Assembly (NCBI GenBank): GCA_958450365.1 | Contig: CAUEEP010000866.1 | Location: forward strand, 361,248-425,247 | DNA: 64,000 bases | Source of the DNA: Mesorhabditis belari | Lineage: Eukaryota; Nematoda; Chromadorea; Rhabditida; Rhabditidae | Direction of reading: 5' to 3' | Shown: piece by piece, positions 23,519-34,030 of the stretch | Numbering within the stretch: the stretch's first letter is position 1 | Layout: each line of letters opens with the position of its first letter | Program-made: the position numbers and the translations under genes | Notes under the pieces: model-generated | Told to the model about the DNA's origin: nothing | The model's database searches: none | The model's input: only the letters and a program-made list of their open reading frames with translations

Positions 23519-24256
23519 GCTCCACAGATTCCCCTAAAATGTTGGTCAAAACATTGAAAAACCTTGTTTGGTTCCAGTGTTGTTGTGATCCTTAAGGCAG
23601 AAATCTTTCGGTGGAACCATTGGATCAAAAAATTCTGACCAATAACACTTAGTGATCGCTTCAAAAAAATCGGAAAATGAAAAAGACAAATTGCACATCA
23701 TTTTTTCTAAAAATTGTGAAAATTTGTTGATCGAAAACTTCAGGTTTCAATGTCTTTTTTCATTACAATAACAAGTCAATTTGGGAAACTCGTACAAAAA
23801 GTTTATGCACAATTTGCCCGTTCTGTTGGCCAAACTCTTATTTCATCTATAGCAATGGATTTCTTTGAAAACGGGATTTGTTTCGTTGATGAAGCTTTGT
23901 TTTCCCTTTTCGAATCCTCAAAACACATTGTCCTTGAAAAAGGCGCGTTCAAAATGGTCAAGGTCGAAAAAAAATCAGTGAGAAACTCTGCAAAAACAAA
24001 AACAAAGCAGAAAAAGATATTATCCCGTTTTACTACAGAGTAGTTTATATTTTCTGTCAGCTTGATAATCAGTCAACTTTGCTTTATTTGCCTTTTTCGA
24101 TTCTAGATTACTTGAAAGCAATGTTTTTTTCTAAAAGCTGCATAATTTGTAAAGTTATCGTAATGCTTTCTCCGGATTTTGTCCTATCTAATATATTTTG
24201 ATCCAATCTGATGATGGATCAAGCTATAAGTTGAATGTAATCAAAAGTACATAGAT

Positions 24257-26238
24257 CGGACAAATATAATGAAAAGATTACGGTAGCTTTCCAAACTACT
24301 CACTCGCCTTTTTGCTTCACAATGACTAGCCACTAATAATAAGTTGATTCCACTAATACAGTCATGGATAAAAGTCTTTTAACGTTGGTTTTTAGAAGTT
24401 TGTCCTTTGTATATCTTGGTCCAAATCCGATCAATTTGCAAACGGTTAAAAGATTTAAAGAGCTTATTATCTCTAATTTTAACATTACAAAAAGATGCAT
24501 TTAACAATTTTTCATGAACACGGTAACAAGGCGTCATGACCTTTTTTAAAACAAAAATTGATGGACAAAAGTCTTTTAACATGTGAGAAAAACATTATGA
24601 AATCAATACTTAGTAGGTCCACCGCGAACCGCAATTACTGCTTGAATTCTCCTTGACATGCTGTCAACCAGATCACGTAGAATTTGGGGTCCAATAGTGG
24701 TCCAGACTTGACGGATGAAGTACCAAAGCTCCACTTTTGATCCGAATAGTTGCCGATTTCTGGTTGCTAACTCCGATTTTTTAGATGCCCGGCGCCTACT
24801 TATCCACTTCGGGCCAGGAGAAAATCGTCGAAGCTCGAAAAAATGGAATATCTAGAAAAGCCGTCGCTGAGCTCTTCCGCTGTACCGAAACAACTGTATC
24901 GCTTGTTGTCTCCAGGGCCAAACTCGCGGGAAACGTTCATCGTGCATCAAAAAGTGGACGTCCACCAGTTACAACTTTACGAGAAGACAATGCGCTTGTT
25001 CTGGCCCACAAGAAGAACCCAAATCTAAATGCCTCTGATGGCGTGGCTATGGTGAAGCAACAATTTAACAAAGAAATTTCTCGAAAAACGATGAGTAGAC
25101 GCCTGATTCACGGTGGATTGATGACTAGAAGAGCCACCAAGAAACCTCTGATGGTAGCTAAGCACCGGAAGCTTCGTCTCGAGTTTGCTAAGAAGTATCA
25201 AAGTTGGACGTTGCACGATTGGGTCAATGTTGTGTTCACCCACGAATCGAAAGTCAATCTTTTCGCCCCTGATGGCAGTCATTTGATACGGAGACCAGTC
25301 GGACAACGTTATAACATTAAATACTTGCGTCCTACAGTTAAATTTGGTGGCGGATCGATCATGCTATGGGGTAAGAAACTTTGTATTTTGTGCCTACTGA
25401 TTTTCTGATTTCTAGGAGCAATGTCCAGAAATTCACTGGGTCCACTCGTCCTTCTAAACTTAACGTTGAATGCTCAACGCTACAAGACGATTCTGGAGAA
25501 TGAGCTTCTACCGTTTTCGACCGCAAATATGGGCCAAGGTTGATTGTTGTACCAGGACAATGCCCCGTGCCACAAGTCACAGCTGCTGATGGGACGCCGT
25601 GTTCGACTCGCCAAAGGAGGAACGGCTCTGGTGCCAGGATGGTTCAAAGCAAACCGTGTTCAACTTGTGTCTGCTCCTCCCTATAGTCCTGATTTGAATG
25701 TGATCGAGAACTTATGGGCGTTTGTGAAATCGAAATTGAAGGGGAAACTATTCGGATCAAAAGTGGACCTTTGGTACTTCATCCGTCGAGTCTGGACAAC
25801 TATTGGACCCCAAATTCTACGTGATCTAGTTGACAGCATGTCAAGGAAAATTCAAGCAGTAATTGCGGCTCGCGGAGGAACTACTAATTATTGATTTCAT
25901 AATGTTTTTCTCACATGTTAAAAGACTTTTGTCCATCAATTTTTGGCTCAATTTTTTTTATTAAAGAGTTCATGACACCTGATAAATTGTTAAATCCATC
26001 TTTTTGTAATGTTAAAATTAGAGATAATAAGCTCTTTAAATCTTTTAACCGTTTGCAAATTGGTCGAATTTGGACCAAGATATACAAAGAACAAACTTCT
26101 AAAAACCAACGTTAAAAGATTTTTATCCATGACTGTATTAGTGGAATCAACTTATTATTAGTGGCTAGTCATTGTGAAGCAAAAAGGCGAGTGAGTAGTT
26201 TGGAAAGCTACCGTAATCTTTTCATTATATTTGTCCAT
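24257..26238. repeat. Long inverted repeat, arms of about 490 bases
   Basis: The left arm (24257-24751) and right arm (25748-26238) are inverted copies. Each holds about 100 bases of host flank (GGACAAATATAATGAAAAGA at the outer end), about 235 bases of Tc1-type terminal repeat, and about 150 bases matching the transposase 3' coding end. The arms differ at several coding bases, so they are not a simple copy of one another. Confidence 0.9.
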
Positions 26239-26243
26239 GACTG
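24358..26243 (+). mobile_element. Tc1-family transposon with foldback ends
   Basis: The element lies between TA at 24357-24358 and TA at 26244-26245 and begins and ends with the inverted pair CAGTCATGGA / TCCATGACTG. The same ends occur internally at 26,135. A paralogous stretch at about 29,650-29,690 lacks the whole insert: GTTGATTC.A.TAATAC is followed at once by CAATGTTATTCATCC. That is an empty site. The transposase is inactive (see 24785). Confidence 0.85.
24785..25894 (+). pseudogene. Tc1-type transposase, inactive
   Basis: Two coding parts (24785-25373 and about 25416-25894) are split by a 42-base intron (GTAAGA to TTCTAG). In order the protein has a paired-like HTH (ISRKAVAELFRCTETTVSLV), a GRPP hinge (KSGRPPVTT), and the DDE core. 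The first catalytic position reads FTHESKVNLF, with histidine where Tc1 enzymes have aspartate (SDESKF). The second aspartate in YQDNAPCHKSQLL and the glutamate in PPYSPDLNVIENLWAF are present. An in-frame TGA at about 25,541 interrupts the second part. The missing aspartate and the stop both argue against activity. The C-terminus (AARGGTTNY) differs from the inverted copy in the left arm (AVRGGPTKY). Confidence 0.85.
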
Positions 26244-26404
26244 TATCAATGTTATTCATCCAATTCAGCGAGTGTGTTTTAAAGTTGTAAACTTAAATCT
26301 TTATTAATGGACATTCAAATTCTTAATTTGTTCAGAAATTGACAAGCATGGCACTGAATAAAGCAAGGTTGAAAAATGAAAGGGATTGGTTTTAAGAAAT
26401 CTTT

Positions 26405-27482
26405 TTAACGGCGGACATTGTATCCATATCCTTCTCTAAAAAATTAAAACATTAAAGAAAAAACCCATCTTACTGATAGTTGAACTGATAGTTGAATCTA
26501 TAGAACTTGTAGAGCAACTCTTCAAAGTTTACGATTTAACGTTTTAACAACTGTTTTCTTACTAACAACTAACCTCTTGTCACGAGAGGCGCCATCACGA
26601 ACGCGGTGAGCGTTTAACACAGTGGCATCGTCATCTCTGAAAGAGAGAAATTTGTAAGCAGCTTCACACATCTCTCATTTCCACTGAAGCTTTCGCAATT
26701 CACATACAGTAAAAATCTGATATAGCAAGCTTTCATAAGAAAACTGTTTTCAATTGTGCTCATGTAGACAAATAAATCCTCGATCCGTTATGAAAAAGTT
26801 TCACTCACTGAGTTAATTCAAAGTTTGCCTAGACAATGCGCTGATTTTGCATGACTTCCTTAACAAACTGCAGATTTAGAGTCAGATTTTATCAGAATAA
26901 TAAGTGGATTAACTGGTCTTAACCTCTTCTCGCGGGGATCATCTCGGATGACACGGTATCCATATCCTTCTCTAAAAAATTCAAGCATTAAAGAAAAGCC
27001 GCATCTTACTGATAGTTGAACTGATAGTAGAATCTATAGAGCTTGCAGAGCAACTCTTTAAAGTTTACAATTTAACGCTTTAACAACTGTTTTCTTATCT
27101 ACAACGAACCTTTTCTCTCTCTCACGGAGTCCACGTTGATCTCCTTGGGGATCCTTAGGCATGCTTCTAGAATTGGAATGCTGGGAATGGTAACACTGCT
27201 ATCTCGAATCTTAGGTACAATATTGAACCGGATTGTTTCATAGATCTGCTTGCATGATAAGCACTAACCTCTTCTCCCTATCGTCGTCACGGCGTACGCG
27301 TTGGTCTCCTTGCGCCTTGTCGTCTCTATAATTGGAATGCTGGTAATTGCATTTATTCCATTATATTCTCCCATTCTAACACTTTCACAAAGATTACTCA
27401 ACATATTTTTCTCTAATAAAACTTACGCCACAATCACACAAATCAGCGCAAATGCTAGGAAAAGAAAGAAAATCGAACGCAT
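26405..27482 (-). CDS. Mini-exon secreted precursor (member 4), intact
   Basis: Six exons, all phase 2, total 312 bases (103 residues). They are 27482-27427 (signal peptide MRSIFFLFLAFALICVIVA), 27325-27269 (DDKAQGDQRVRRDDDREKR), 27166-27110 (SMPKDPQGDQRGLREREKR), 26971-26924 (EGYGYRVIRDDPREKR), 26636-26574 (DDDATVLNAHRVRDGASRDK then R) and 26435-26405 (EGYGYNVRR then TAA). Every splice site is good and there is no stop or frameshift, so this is the reference copy. The arginine at each module boundary is split over the intron (AG|A). Modules end EKR/DKR and often hold RVRR, a layout like peptide precursors cut at basic pairs. No Cys, no C-terminal Gly for amidation, and no family I recognise. 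A poly(A) signal (AATAAA on the minus strand) lies near 26,300. Confidence 0.75.
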
Positions 27483-27526
27483 TTTGGATCAGCAAATCTT
27501 CATTTGTCAGAATCTGATTCCCCGAG

Positions 27527-27534
27527 CTTTTATA
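27527..27534 (-). promoter_or_regulatory. TATA box of member 4
   Basis: TATAAAAG on the minus strand, about 45-50 bases before the ATG at 27482. The surrounding block to about 27,640 is nearly identical to that of members 2 and 5. Confidence 0.6.
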
Positions 27535-28018
27535 GCTTTGGCGGATTCCCCTAAAAAGTTGGTCAAAACATTGAAAATCTTGTTTCGCTCCAGTGTTGTT
27601 GTTATCCTCATGGCAGAAATCCTTGGTTGCAACCATTAGATCAAAAAATTCTGGCCAAAAACACGTAGTCATCGCTTCAAAAAAAGTCGGAAAATGGAAA
27701 AACCCGATTGCACATCATTTTTCTCCAAAAAGTGCTAAGGTTTGTTGATCGAAAACGTTGGGTTTCAATTGACAGGCCAATTTGGAAAATTCGTATTTTT
27801 TGTTGATCTACATTTTGTCTATTCTGTTGGCCAAACACTATTTTATCTTTAGCACAGGATTTCTTTGCAAAGTGGATTTGTTTGATGAAGCTTTGTTTTC
27901 TCTTTTGAATTCTCAAAACACATTGATCGCGTCCTTGAAAAATGATCAAGGTCAGGCAGGAAATAAATGACAACTTTGCAAAAAAATAGCAAGCAAAAAT
28001 TGTTGAAAAAAACGTAAC

Positions 28019-28222
28019 CTCTTCTCGCGGGAATCGCGAACACTTTGAACGTAGTCGAAGTCACTAAAATTATTCATTGCCTATATTTTCATTCTGTTTT
28101 AAATTCTTTTACGGTAAGCCTAATGCAAAGTTCCATCTACTTGAACAAAACTTTCACGAAAACTCACTCATCAAACCCAGAAAGCAGAACGAATGCTAAG
28201 AAAAAAAAAGAATTTGACGCAT
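28019..28222 (-). pseudogene. Truncated family member (member 3)
   Basis: A variant signal-peptide exon begins at 28222 (MRQILFF) but has nine T where member 1 has T5-G-T4 (ten bases), so the frame breaks before the donor. One mini-exon follows (28063-28019), giving DFDYVQSVRDSREKR in phase 2. The next DNA downstream is the promoter side of member 4, so the rest of the gene is gone. The DFDY type of module is shared only with member 1. Confidence 0.6.
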
Positions 28223-28990
28223 TTTTTCGATGAGTTCGGTCAATCTCTTTCTTTTTTCTTGTCTAACCTTTTATGTATATCCAAATTCGCTCGGAACAAA
28301 GAAAAAAAACCGTGATTGGTTCCAGTGTTGCAATCTCAAGGCTCAATGACTTTTAGTCAGAGTGGAACGATCGGAACGAAATTTTTCACTTAAAAGTCAT
28401 GCAGTAACTGAAGAAACTGTAAATAGGTATTTGTTTCTTTGAACTCGCCAAAGCACAAGAAACTTCTTTGAAAAGGCAAGCTCGAATATTGATCAAGGAG
28501 ATAAAAGGAGAAGAATAGATAAGCATGAAAATTAATCAAGTTTTGTAACATTAGTAATAAGATATATAATCTATTGCCAAGTCTACTCTTTAAACTTCAA
28601 AAACAAAGCTTTCAAGGCATTTTATTTTTATTTTCATCTTTGTAACGGATACTTTTTAACTCGTTGACTCGTTATTAAATAAACTCTCCTGTTTTCAAGC
28701 TATGTTTCACTAAACTATCTAGTTTTTGTGTCTAGCTCAAATGAATGATGAGCTCTGCCCAAAAAAAAACAAATGCCGCATTGCAAACCGCTTAATCCAA
28801 GAACTTGAGAGTAATTCCGATAAGGAACTTGAACAAACAAGATTTTGAAAGAATACAGTGTTTTGGGCATCGGATATCGGCATCATTCTAGTGAACAAAT
28901 CAGAGTAAACATCTGGAAAAGCTTGAAATTTTTGTGCCCAATGAACTCATATAAAAAGAAATCAGTCAAGCAGAGAAATTAAGCATCTAA

Positions 28991-29291
28991 ATGGAAATTT
29001 TTTGGCTTCTCGTGTTGATCGCCGCTTCAATGGTCTCCGCTCAGAACGAGTTCTTTGATGACGAGAAGTGAGTGCTTTCTGAATAATGGATTTTGAACCA
29101 TAATTTTGAATACAAGTAACAATTCAACTTATTATCATCCTGAAGCTCACACCAACTCCAGACCAATCCGAGCGAAACAAGCGTATTACCGAAACGGGGC
29201 CTACTTCGCCTCACCTTACAATCGATACAACAACAATGGCGTCTACTATTACAACTCTGCGTCAGCTTTAGAAGCAATCCCTTTTACTTGA
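28991..29291 (+). CDS. Small secreted Tyr/Asn-rich protein
   Basis: Two exons (28991-29067 and 29117-29291) join in phase 2 to give 83 residues. The signal peptide MEIFWLLVLIAASMVSA is followed by QNEFFDDE and a tail rich in tyrosine and asparagine (KQAYYRNGAYFASPYNRYNN, then GVYYYNS). The acceptor is weak (AATACAAG). It lies on the opposite strand inside the mini-exon array and is unlike it in sequence, so it is a separate gene or an insertion. Tyr-rich short secreted proteins in nematodes can be cuticle-associated or antimicrobial; no function can be assigned here. Confidence 0.6.
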
Positions 29292-29835
29292 AAGTCACAC
29301 TCTTCAGTTCACCACCTACCAGATATACTTTAGTAACACGCAATACTATCGAGGCTCAAGCGGCTGAAACCATTGACGACACTGACTTTCACTGATACAA
29401 TCATCTCCAAAAGCTTCGAGAAATAAACGGTGAGATTCAGCAGGGGTTTTTCCTTATTTGAAATCGTAGATCATGGCAGCTCGAGGCACGAGCTTGTTGT
29501 CATCAATTTTTGCAGTAAAAACCACTAGCGAAGTGAAAAGGAAAATGATTATAAATCTAGTGAGTGTGTAGTTTATTTTTGTACAAAACATTACGTAAGC
29601 AAACACTTGGCAAAATTCGAAGCCCGCACTATTTTCTTTACACCGTGGTACAATAACTAACTACTAACAATATGTTGATTCAATTAATACCAATGTTATT
29701 CATCCAATTCAGCGAGTGTGTTCTGAAGTTGTAAACTTAAATCTTTATTAATAGACATTCAAATTGTAAATTTGTTCGGAAATTAGTAAAAATGGCACTG
29801 AATAAAGCAAGGTTGAGAAATGAAAGGGATTGGTT

Positions 29836-30398
29836 TTAAAAGAAATCTTTTCCACGGCGAACACGGTATCCATATTGTCCTCTAAAAAATTAAAACATTA
29901 AAGAAAAAACCCATCTTACTGATAGTTGAACTGATAGTTGACTCTATAGAAATTGTAGAGCAACTCTTCAAAGTTCACGATTTAACGCTTTAATAATTAT
30001 TTTCTTATTAACAACTAACCTCTTCTCACGAGAGGCGTCTTGACGAACGCGGTGAGCGTTTAACACAGTGGCATCGTCGTCTCTGAAAGAGAGAAATTTG
30101 TAAGCAGCTTCATACATCTCTCATTCTCACTGAAGCTTTCTCAATTCACATACAGTAAAAATCTGATATAGCAAGCCTTCACAAGAAAACTGTTTTCAAT
30201 TGTGCCCATGTAGATAAATAAATCCTCGATCCGTTATGAAAAAGTTATACTCACTGAGTTAATTCAAAGTTTGCCTAGACAATGCGCTGATTTTGCATGA
30301 CTTGCTTAACAAACTGCAGATTTAGAGTCAGATTTTATCAGAGTAATAAGTTGATCAACTGATCTTAACCTCTTTTCGCGGGAATCGCGAACCCCTTG
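29836..30398 (-). pseudogene. 3' half of a family member joined to another copy's tail
   Basis: Three module exons remain. The first, to 30370, is only partial (GVRDSREKR). Next is 30082-30020 (DDDATVLNAHRVRQDASREK then R), and last 29881-29836 (GQYGYRVRRGKDFF then TAA). Introns and 3' flank closely match member 4 (26,250-26,900). At about 30,398 the homology jumps to sequence like the 3' flank of member 6 (ATGTAAAAGAATTGGAATGC, also near 18,710). The fragment has no signal-peptide exon of its own and is probably the stump of a gene cut by recombination. Confidence 0.6.
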
Positions 30399-30606
30399 TT
30401 TTGTTTTATGTAAAAGAATTGGAATGCAAATTTATTTGAGTTGAACCGAAAATTAGCCAAGACCAAGCCAGTTTTTTTTGTATGTGCAGAGTGTGCCCTT
30501 CTCAATCGTTATCGCCATCTCTAAAAGAGTTTGAGAATAAAAAAACTTTAAAAATGATCGCTAAACAACTTTATTTTGGCTAGTTACTGTTTTCACGAAC
30601 CTTGCT

Positions 30607-31322
30607 TTACGAGAGAGAGGACCGCGACCACATACGTTCAGCATCAGTATCAGCATCTCTGCAAATTGAGACTCACATACGTTGAAGTACAATTTCTATT
30701 GTCAAAATCTATCAGTAAGATTTAAGAAAAACAATTCATCCATCATTCTCAGCCAACCTCTTCTCATTAGGAGGATCATCGAGGCGTACGCGTTCATCCC
30801 CTTGAGAATTGTCATCATCTCTAAAGGGAATTGTCACCTTGACATCAATGTATTACGAATAGTTTTATTGCACTTGTCACTTACACAAACTTACGGATAA
30901 ATCGTTCTCAAAGTCTAAGATTTGTTGATGATTCACAACTAACCTCTTCTCCTTTTCGTCGTCACGGCGTTCACGTTGATCTTTTTGGGGATCCTTAGGC
31001 ATGCTTCTAAAATTGGAATGCTAGGGATGGTAACACTGCTATCTTGAATCTTAGGTACAATATTGAACCGGATTGCTCAATAGGTCTGCTTGCATGATAA
31101 ACACTAACCTCTTCTCCCTATCGTCGTCACGGCGTACGCGTTGGTCTCCTTGCGCCTTGTCGTCTCTATAATTGGAATGCTGGTAATTGCATTTATTCCA
31201 CTATATTCTCCCATTCTAACACTTCCACAAAGATTACTCAACATATTTTTCTCTAATAAAACTTACGCCACAATCACACAAATCAGCGCAAATGCTAGGA
31301 AAAGAAAGAAAATCGAACGCAT
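30607..31322 (-). CDS. Mini-exon secreted precursor (member 2), 96 residues
   Basis: Exons 31322-31267 (signal peptide as in member 4), 31165-31109 (DDKAQGDQRVRRDDDREKR), 31006-30944 (SMPKDPQKDQRERRDDEKEK then R), 30820-30758 (DDDNSQGDERVRLDDPPNEK then R) and 30658-30607 join in phase 2. The last exon is homologous to the DADTDAERVRR exon of member 6, but four extra bases shift it so it ends SRSSLS and TAA. A further exon like the terminal one of member 6 (30528 down, DGDND then TGA) remains downstream but is no longer used. The third exon is the closest relative of the minisatellite unit of member 6. Function unknown; probably a secreted precursor cut at RERR, RVRR and EKR. Confidence 0.7.
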
Positions 31323-31366
31323 TTTGGATCAGCAAATCTTCGTTTGTCAGAACCTGATTCCCCGAG

Positions 31367-31374
31367 CTTTTATA
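31367..31374 (-). promoter_or_regulatory. TATA box of member 2
   Basis: TATAAAAG on the minus strand, about 45-50 bases before the ATG at 31322, inside the conserved promoter block. Confidence 0.6.
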
Positions 31375-32029
31375 GCTTTGGCGGATTCCCCTAAAAAGTT
31401 GGTCAAAACATTGAAAAACCTTGTTTGGTTTTGAAAAACCTTCAGTGTTGTTGTTATCCTTGAGGCAGAAATCTTTCGGTGGAACCATTGGATCAAAAAA
31501 TTCTGACCAATATCACCTAGTCATCGCTTCAAAAAAAATCGGAAAATGAAAAAGACAAATTGCACATCATTTTTTCCAAAAATTGTAAAAATTTGTTGAT
31601 CGAAAACTTTGGGTTTCAACGTCTTTTTTCATTACAATAACAAGTCAATTTGGAAAATTCGTACAAAAAGTTTATGCACAATTTGCCCGTTCTGCTGGCC
31701 AAACTCTTGTTTCATCTATAGCAATGGTTTTCTTTGAAAACGGGATTTGTTTCGTTTGTTTTTTGTTTTCCCTTTTCGAACCCTCAAAACACATTGTGCT
31801 TGAAAAAGGCGCGTTCAGAATGGTCAAGGTCAAGAATCAATCAGTGAAAAACTCTACAAAAAACAATAACAAAGCAGAAAAAGATATTATCCCGTTTTAC
31901 TACAGAGTAGTTTATATTTGCTGTCAGCTTGATAATCAGTCAACTTTGCTTTATTTGCCATTTTTGATTCTAGAGTACTTGAAAGCCAGTGTTTTGTTCT
32001 AAAATCTGCGTAATTTGTAAAGCTATGTA

Positions 32030-32400
32030 AGTGTTTCAACGTCCGAAATAAAAAATAATCTGACGATGCAAGGTCAGGGGAGTAAGGTGCGTGAAGCAAA
32101 AGTCTCCAACCTAGCTCCCCATTTTTTTTTATGAGTGGGGTTTAGCGTCATCGTCCAGAAATCGGACTCTTGACGGTTTGATCCCCAACTTCATTAAAGC
32201 TTTGTTAACTCTCACTAGTTTTTTTGAGTAAAGGTCCGTATAGACTGTTGGTCTAGGTTTTAGCATTGAGCTTTTTAGATATTTCAATAGTATAGAGCAA
32301 ATCGCCATTTAAGATTTCTAGACGGCGTCCAGTTCTAGAGGCTTTCATTGCCGTCTCGAAAACGCTGAAACCATCGACGACACTGACTTTTACTGATACA
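32030..32400 (-). mobile_element. Mariner fragment with internal deletion
   Basis: The minus strand shows a mariner N-terminal piece (SKSQCRRWFQRFRDGNESL then a stop, about 32,330-32,390) and a C-terminal piece (HAPYSPDLASSDYFLFRTLK, about 32,040-32,100). The part between them is short. A smaller piece of the same N-terminal region occurs at about 29,350-29,400 (ESQCRQWFQ). Confidence 0.65.
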
Positions 32401-32742
32401 ATCATCTCGGGATCCATATCTTTCTCTAAAAAAATCAAAGATCAAAGAAAAACCGCATCTTAGTAATAGTTGAATCTATAGAACTTACAGAGCAACTCTT
32501 CAAAGTTTAAGATTTAACGTTTTAACAATTGGTTTCGTATTAACAGCTTCACACATCTCTCATTTTCACTGAAGCTTTCTCAATTCATATACATTCATAT
32601 GTATATGTAAAAATCTGATATAGCAGGCTTTCACAAGAAAACTGTATTCAGTTGTGTTCATCAGTAGTCAAATAAATCCCCGATTTGTTATGAAAAAGTT
32701 ATACTCACTAAGTTAAGTCAAAGTTTGCTTAGATAATAAGCT

Positions 32743-33016
32743 GGTCAACTGATCTTCCTCTTCTCACGGGGATCGTCACGATGAACACGTTGATCGTAGT
32801 CGAAATCACGGCGAACTCTTTGATCAGAGTCGAAGCCACGACGAACGCGTTGATCGTAGTCGAAGTCACTAAAATTCTTCATAGCCTCTATTTCCATTCT
32901 GTTTCAAATTCCTTTACAGCAAGCCTGATGCAAACTTCCATCTACTTGAACAAAACTTTCTCAGCAATCACAGAAAGCAGCACAAATGCTAAGAAAACAA
33001 AAAGAATTTGGCGCAT
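32743..33016 (-). pseudogene. Divergent family member (member 1), splice sites damaged
   Basis: The signal peptide MRQILFVFLAFVLLSVIA starts at 33016. A single larger module exon (from 32868) encodes three ten-residue repeats DFDYDQRVRR, GFDSDQRVRR and DFDYDQRVHR, then DDPREKR. Compared with member 3, the donor after the signal-peptide exon has been removed by a small deletion. The donor after the module exon has lost its GT (GAGGAAGATC instead of GAGGTTAAGATC), so translation would run on to KIS and a stop at 32,743. It clearly shows the repeat-plus-basic-site plan of the family but is probably not expressed normally. Confidence 0.6.
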
Positions 33017-33019
33017 TTT

Positions 33020-34030
33020 TTCGATGAGTTCGGTCAATCTCTTTCTTGTTCCCAATTTTTTATAACTTTTGTGTATTTCCTAATTGCTCAAAACAAAGAA
33101 AAAACCGTGATTGATTCTAGTGTTTCAATCTCAAGGCCAAAACTCGAGTGGAACCATCAGAGAAAGATTTTTCTATTAAACGTCACGCAGTAACTGAATA
33201 AACTGTAAATAGGTACTTACAGGTATTTGTTTCTTTGAACTTGTAAAAACACAAGAAACGTCCTTGGAAGGGCAAGCTCGAATATTGATCAAGAACACTG
33301 GCAAGAAAAGGAGAAGAATAGATAAGCATGAAAATTAATCAAGTTTTGTAACATTATCAATAAGATATATAATCTATTGTCAAATCTAATCTTTAAACTT
33401 CAAAAACGAAGCTTTTAAGGCATTTTATTTTTATTTTCATTTTTGTAACTGACACTTTGTAACTCGTTGACCCGTTATTAAAGGAACTCTTCTGTTTTCA
33501 AGCTTTGTTTCACTAGACTATACAGTTTTTGTGTCTGGCTCAAATGATTTTTGATGAAATGATCAAATGAATCGAAATCAAAAAAGGCGACAACCTGAAG
33601 ACGCAATTTAGGCGCTTTGTTCCACAGAAACCTAGGTTGCTGTCAATAGATAAAAGATAGAGCCCGAAAAGTTAGGTATATGGCCAAATTTTCAGGATAA
33701 TCTGTTCAGCCGATTTTTTTGTAGAGCTTTTTATCGAATTTTACGAAAAACGAGTTTTTTTCACTCGACTTTCCTTGGAAAAGGACTTTTCTTAAAAAGG
33801 CAGAAAAATGAATAATCGACATTTTCTATTTAGAGCCAATTGTTGGTGAATTTGTCATTTATTTCTTCAGACTGTACCTTTTGTATTTTGTGGAAGTAGT
33901 GCTATCTATTTTGTTTATTGTTTAGTCTCTTATCTTGAGAATTTCGCGTCACCGATGCTCAAGAAATCAATGTGTACTGAGCTTTCGAAGGAGAATTTTT
34001 CTATCAAAGCTTTCAAAAATATATATGCTA
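33020..34030. other. Intergenic, no gene seen
   Basis: AT-rich DNA between the mini-exon array and the C-type lectin. The stretch 33,200-33,600 is a diverged copy of 28,380-28,760 (shared GATCAAG, AAAAGGAGAAGAATAGATAA and GAAAATTAATCAAGTTTTGT), which shows that the duplicated block extends upstream of members 1 and 3. Confidence 0.6.
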
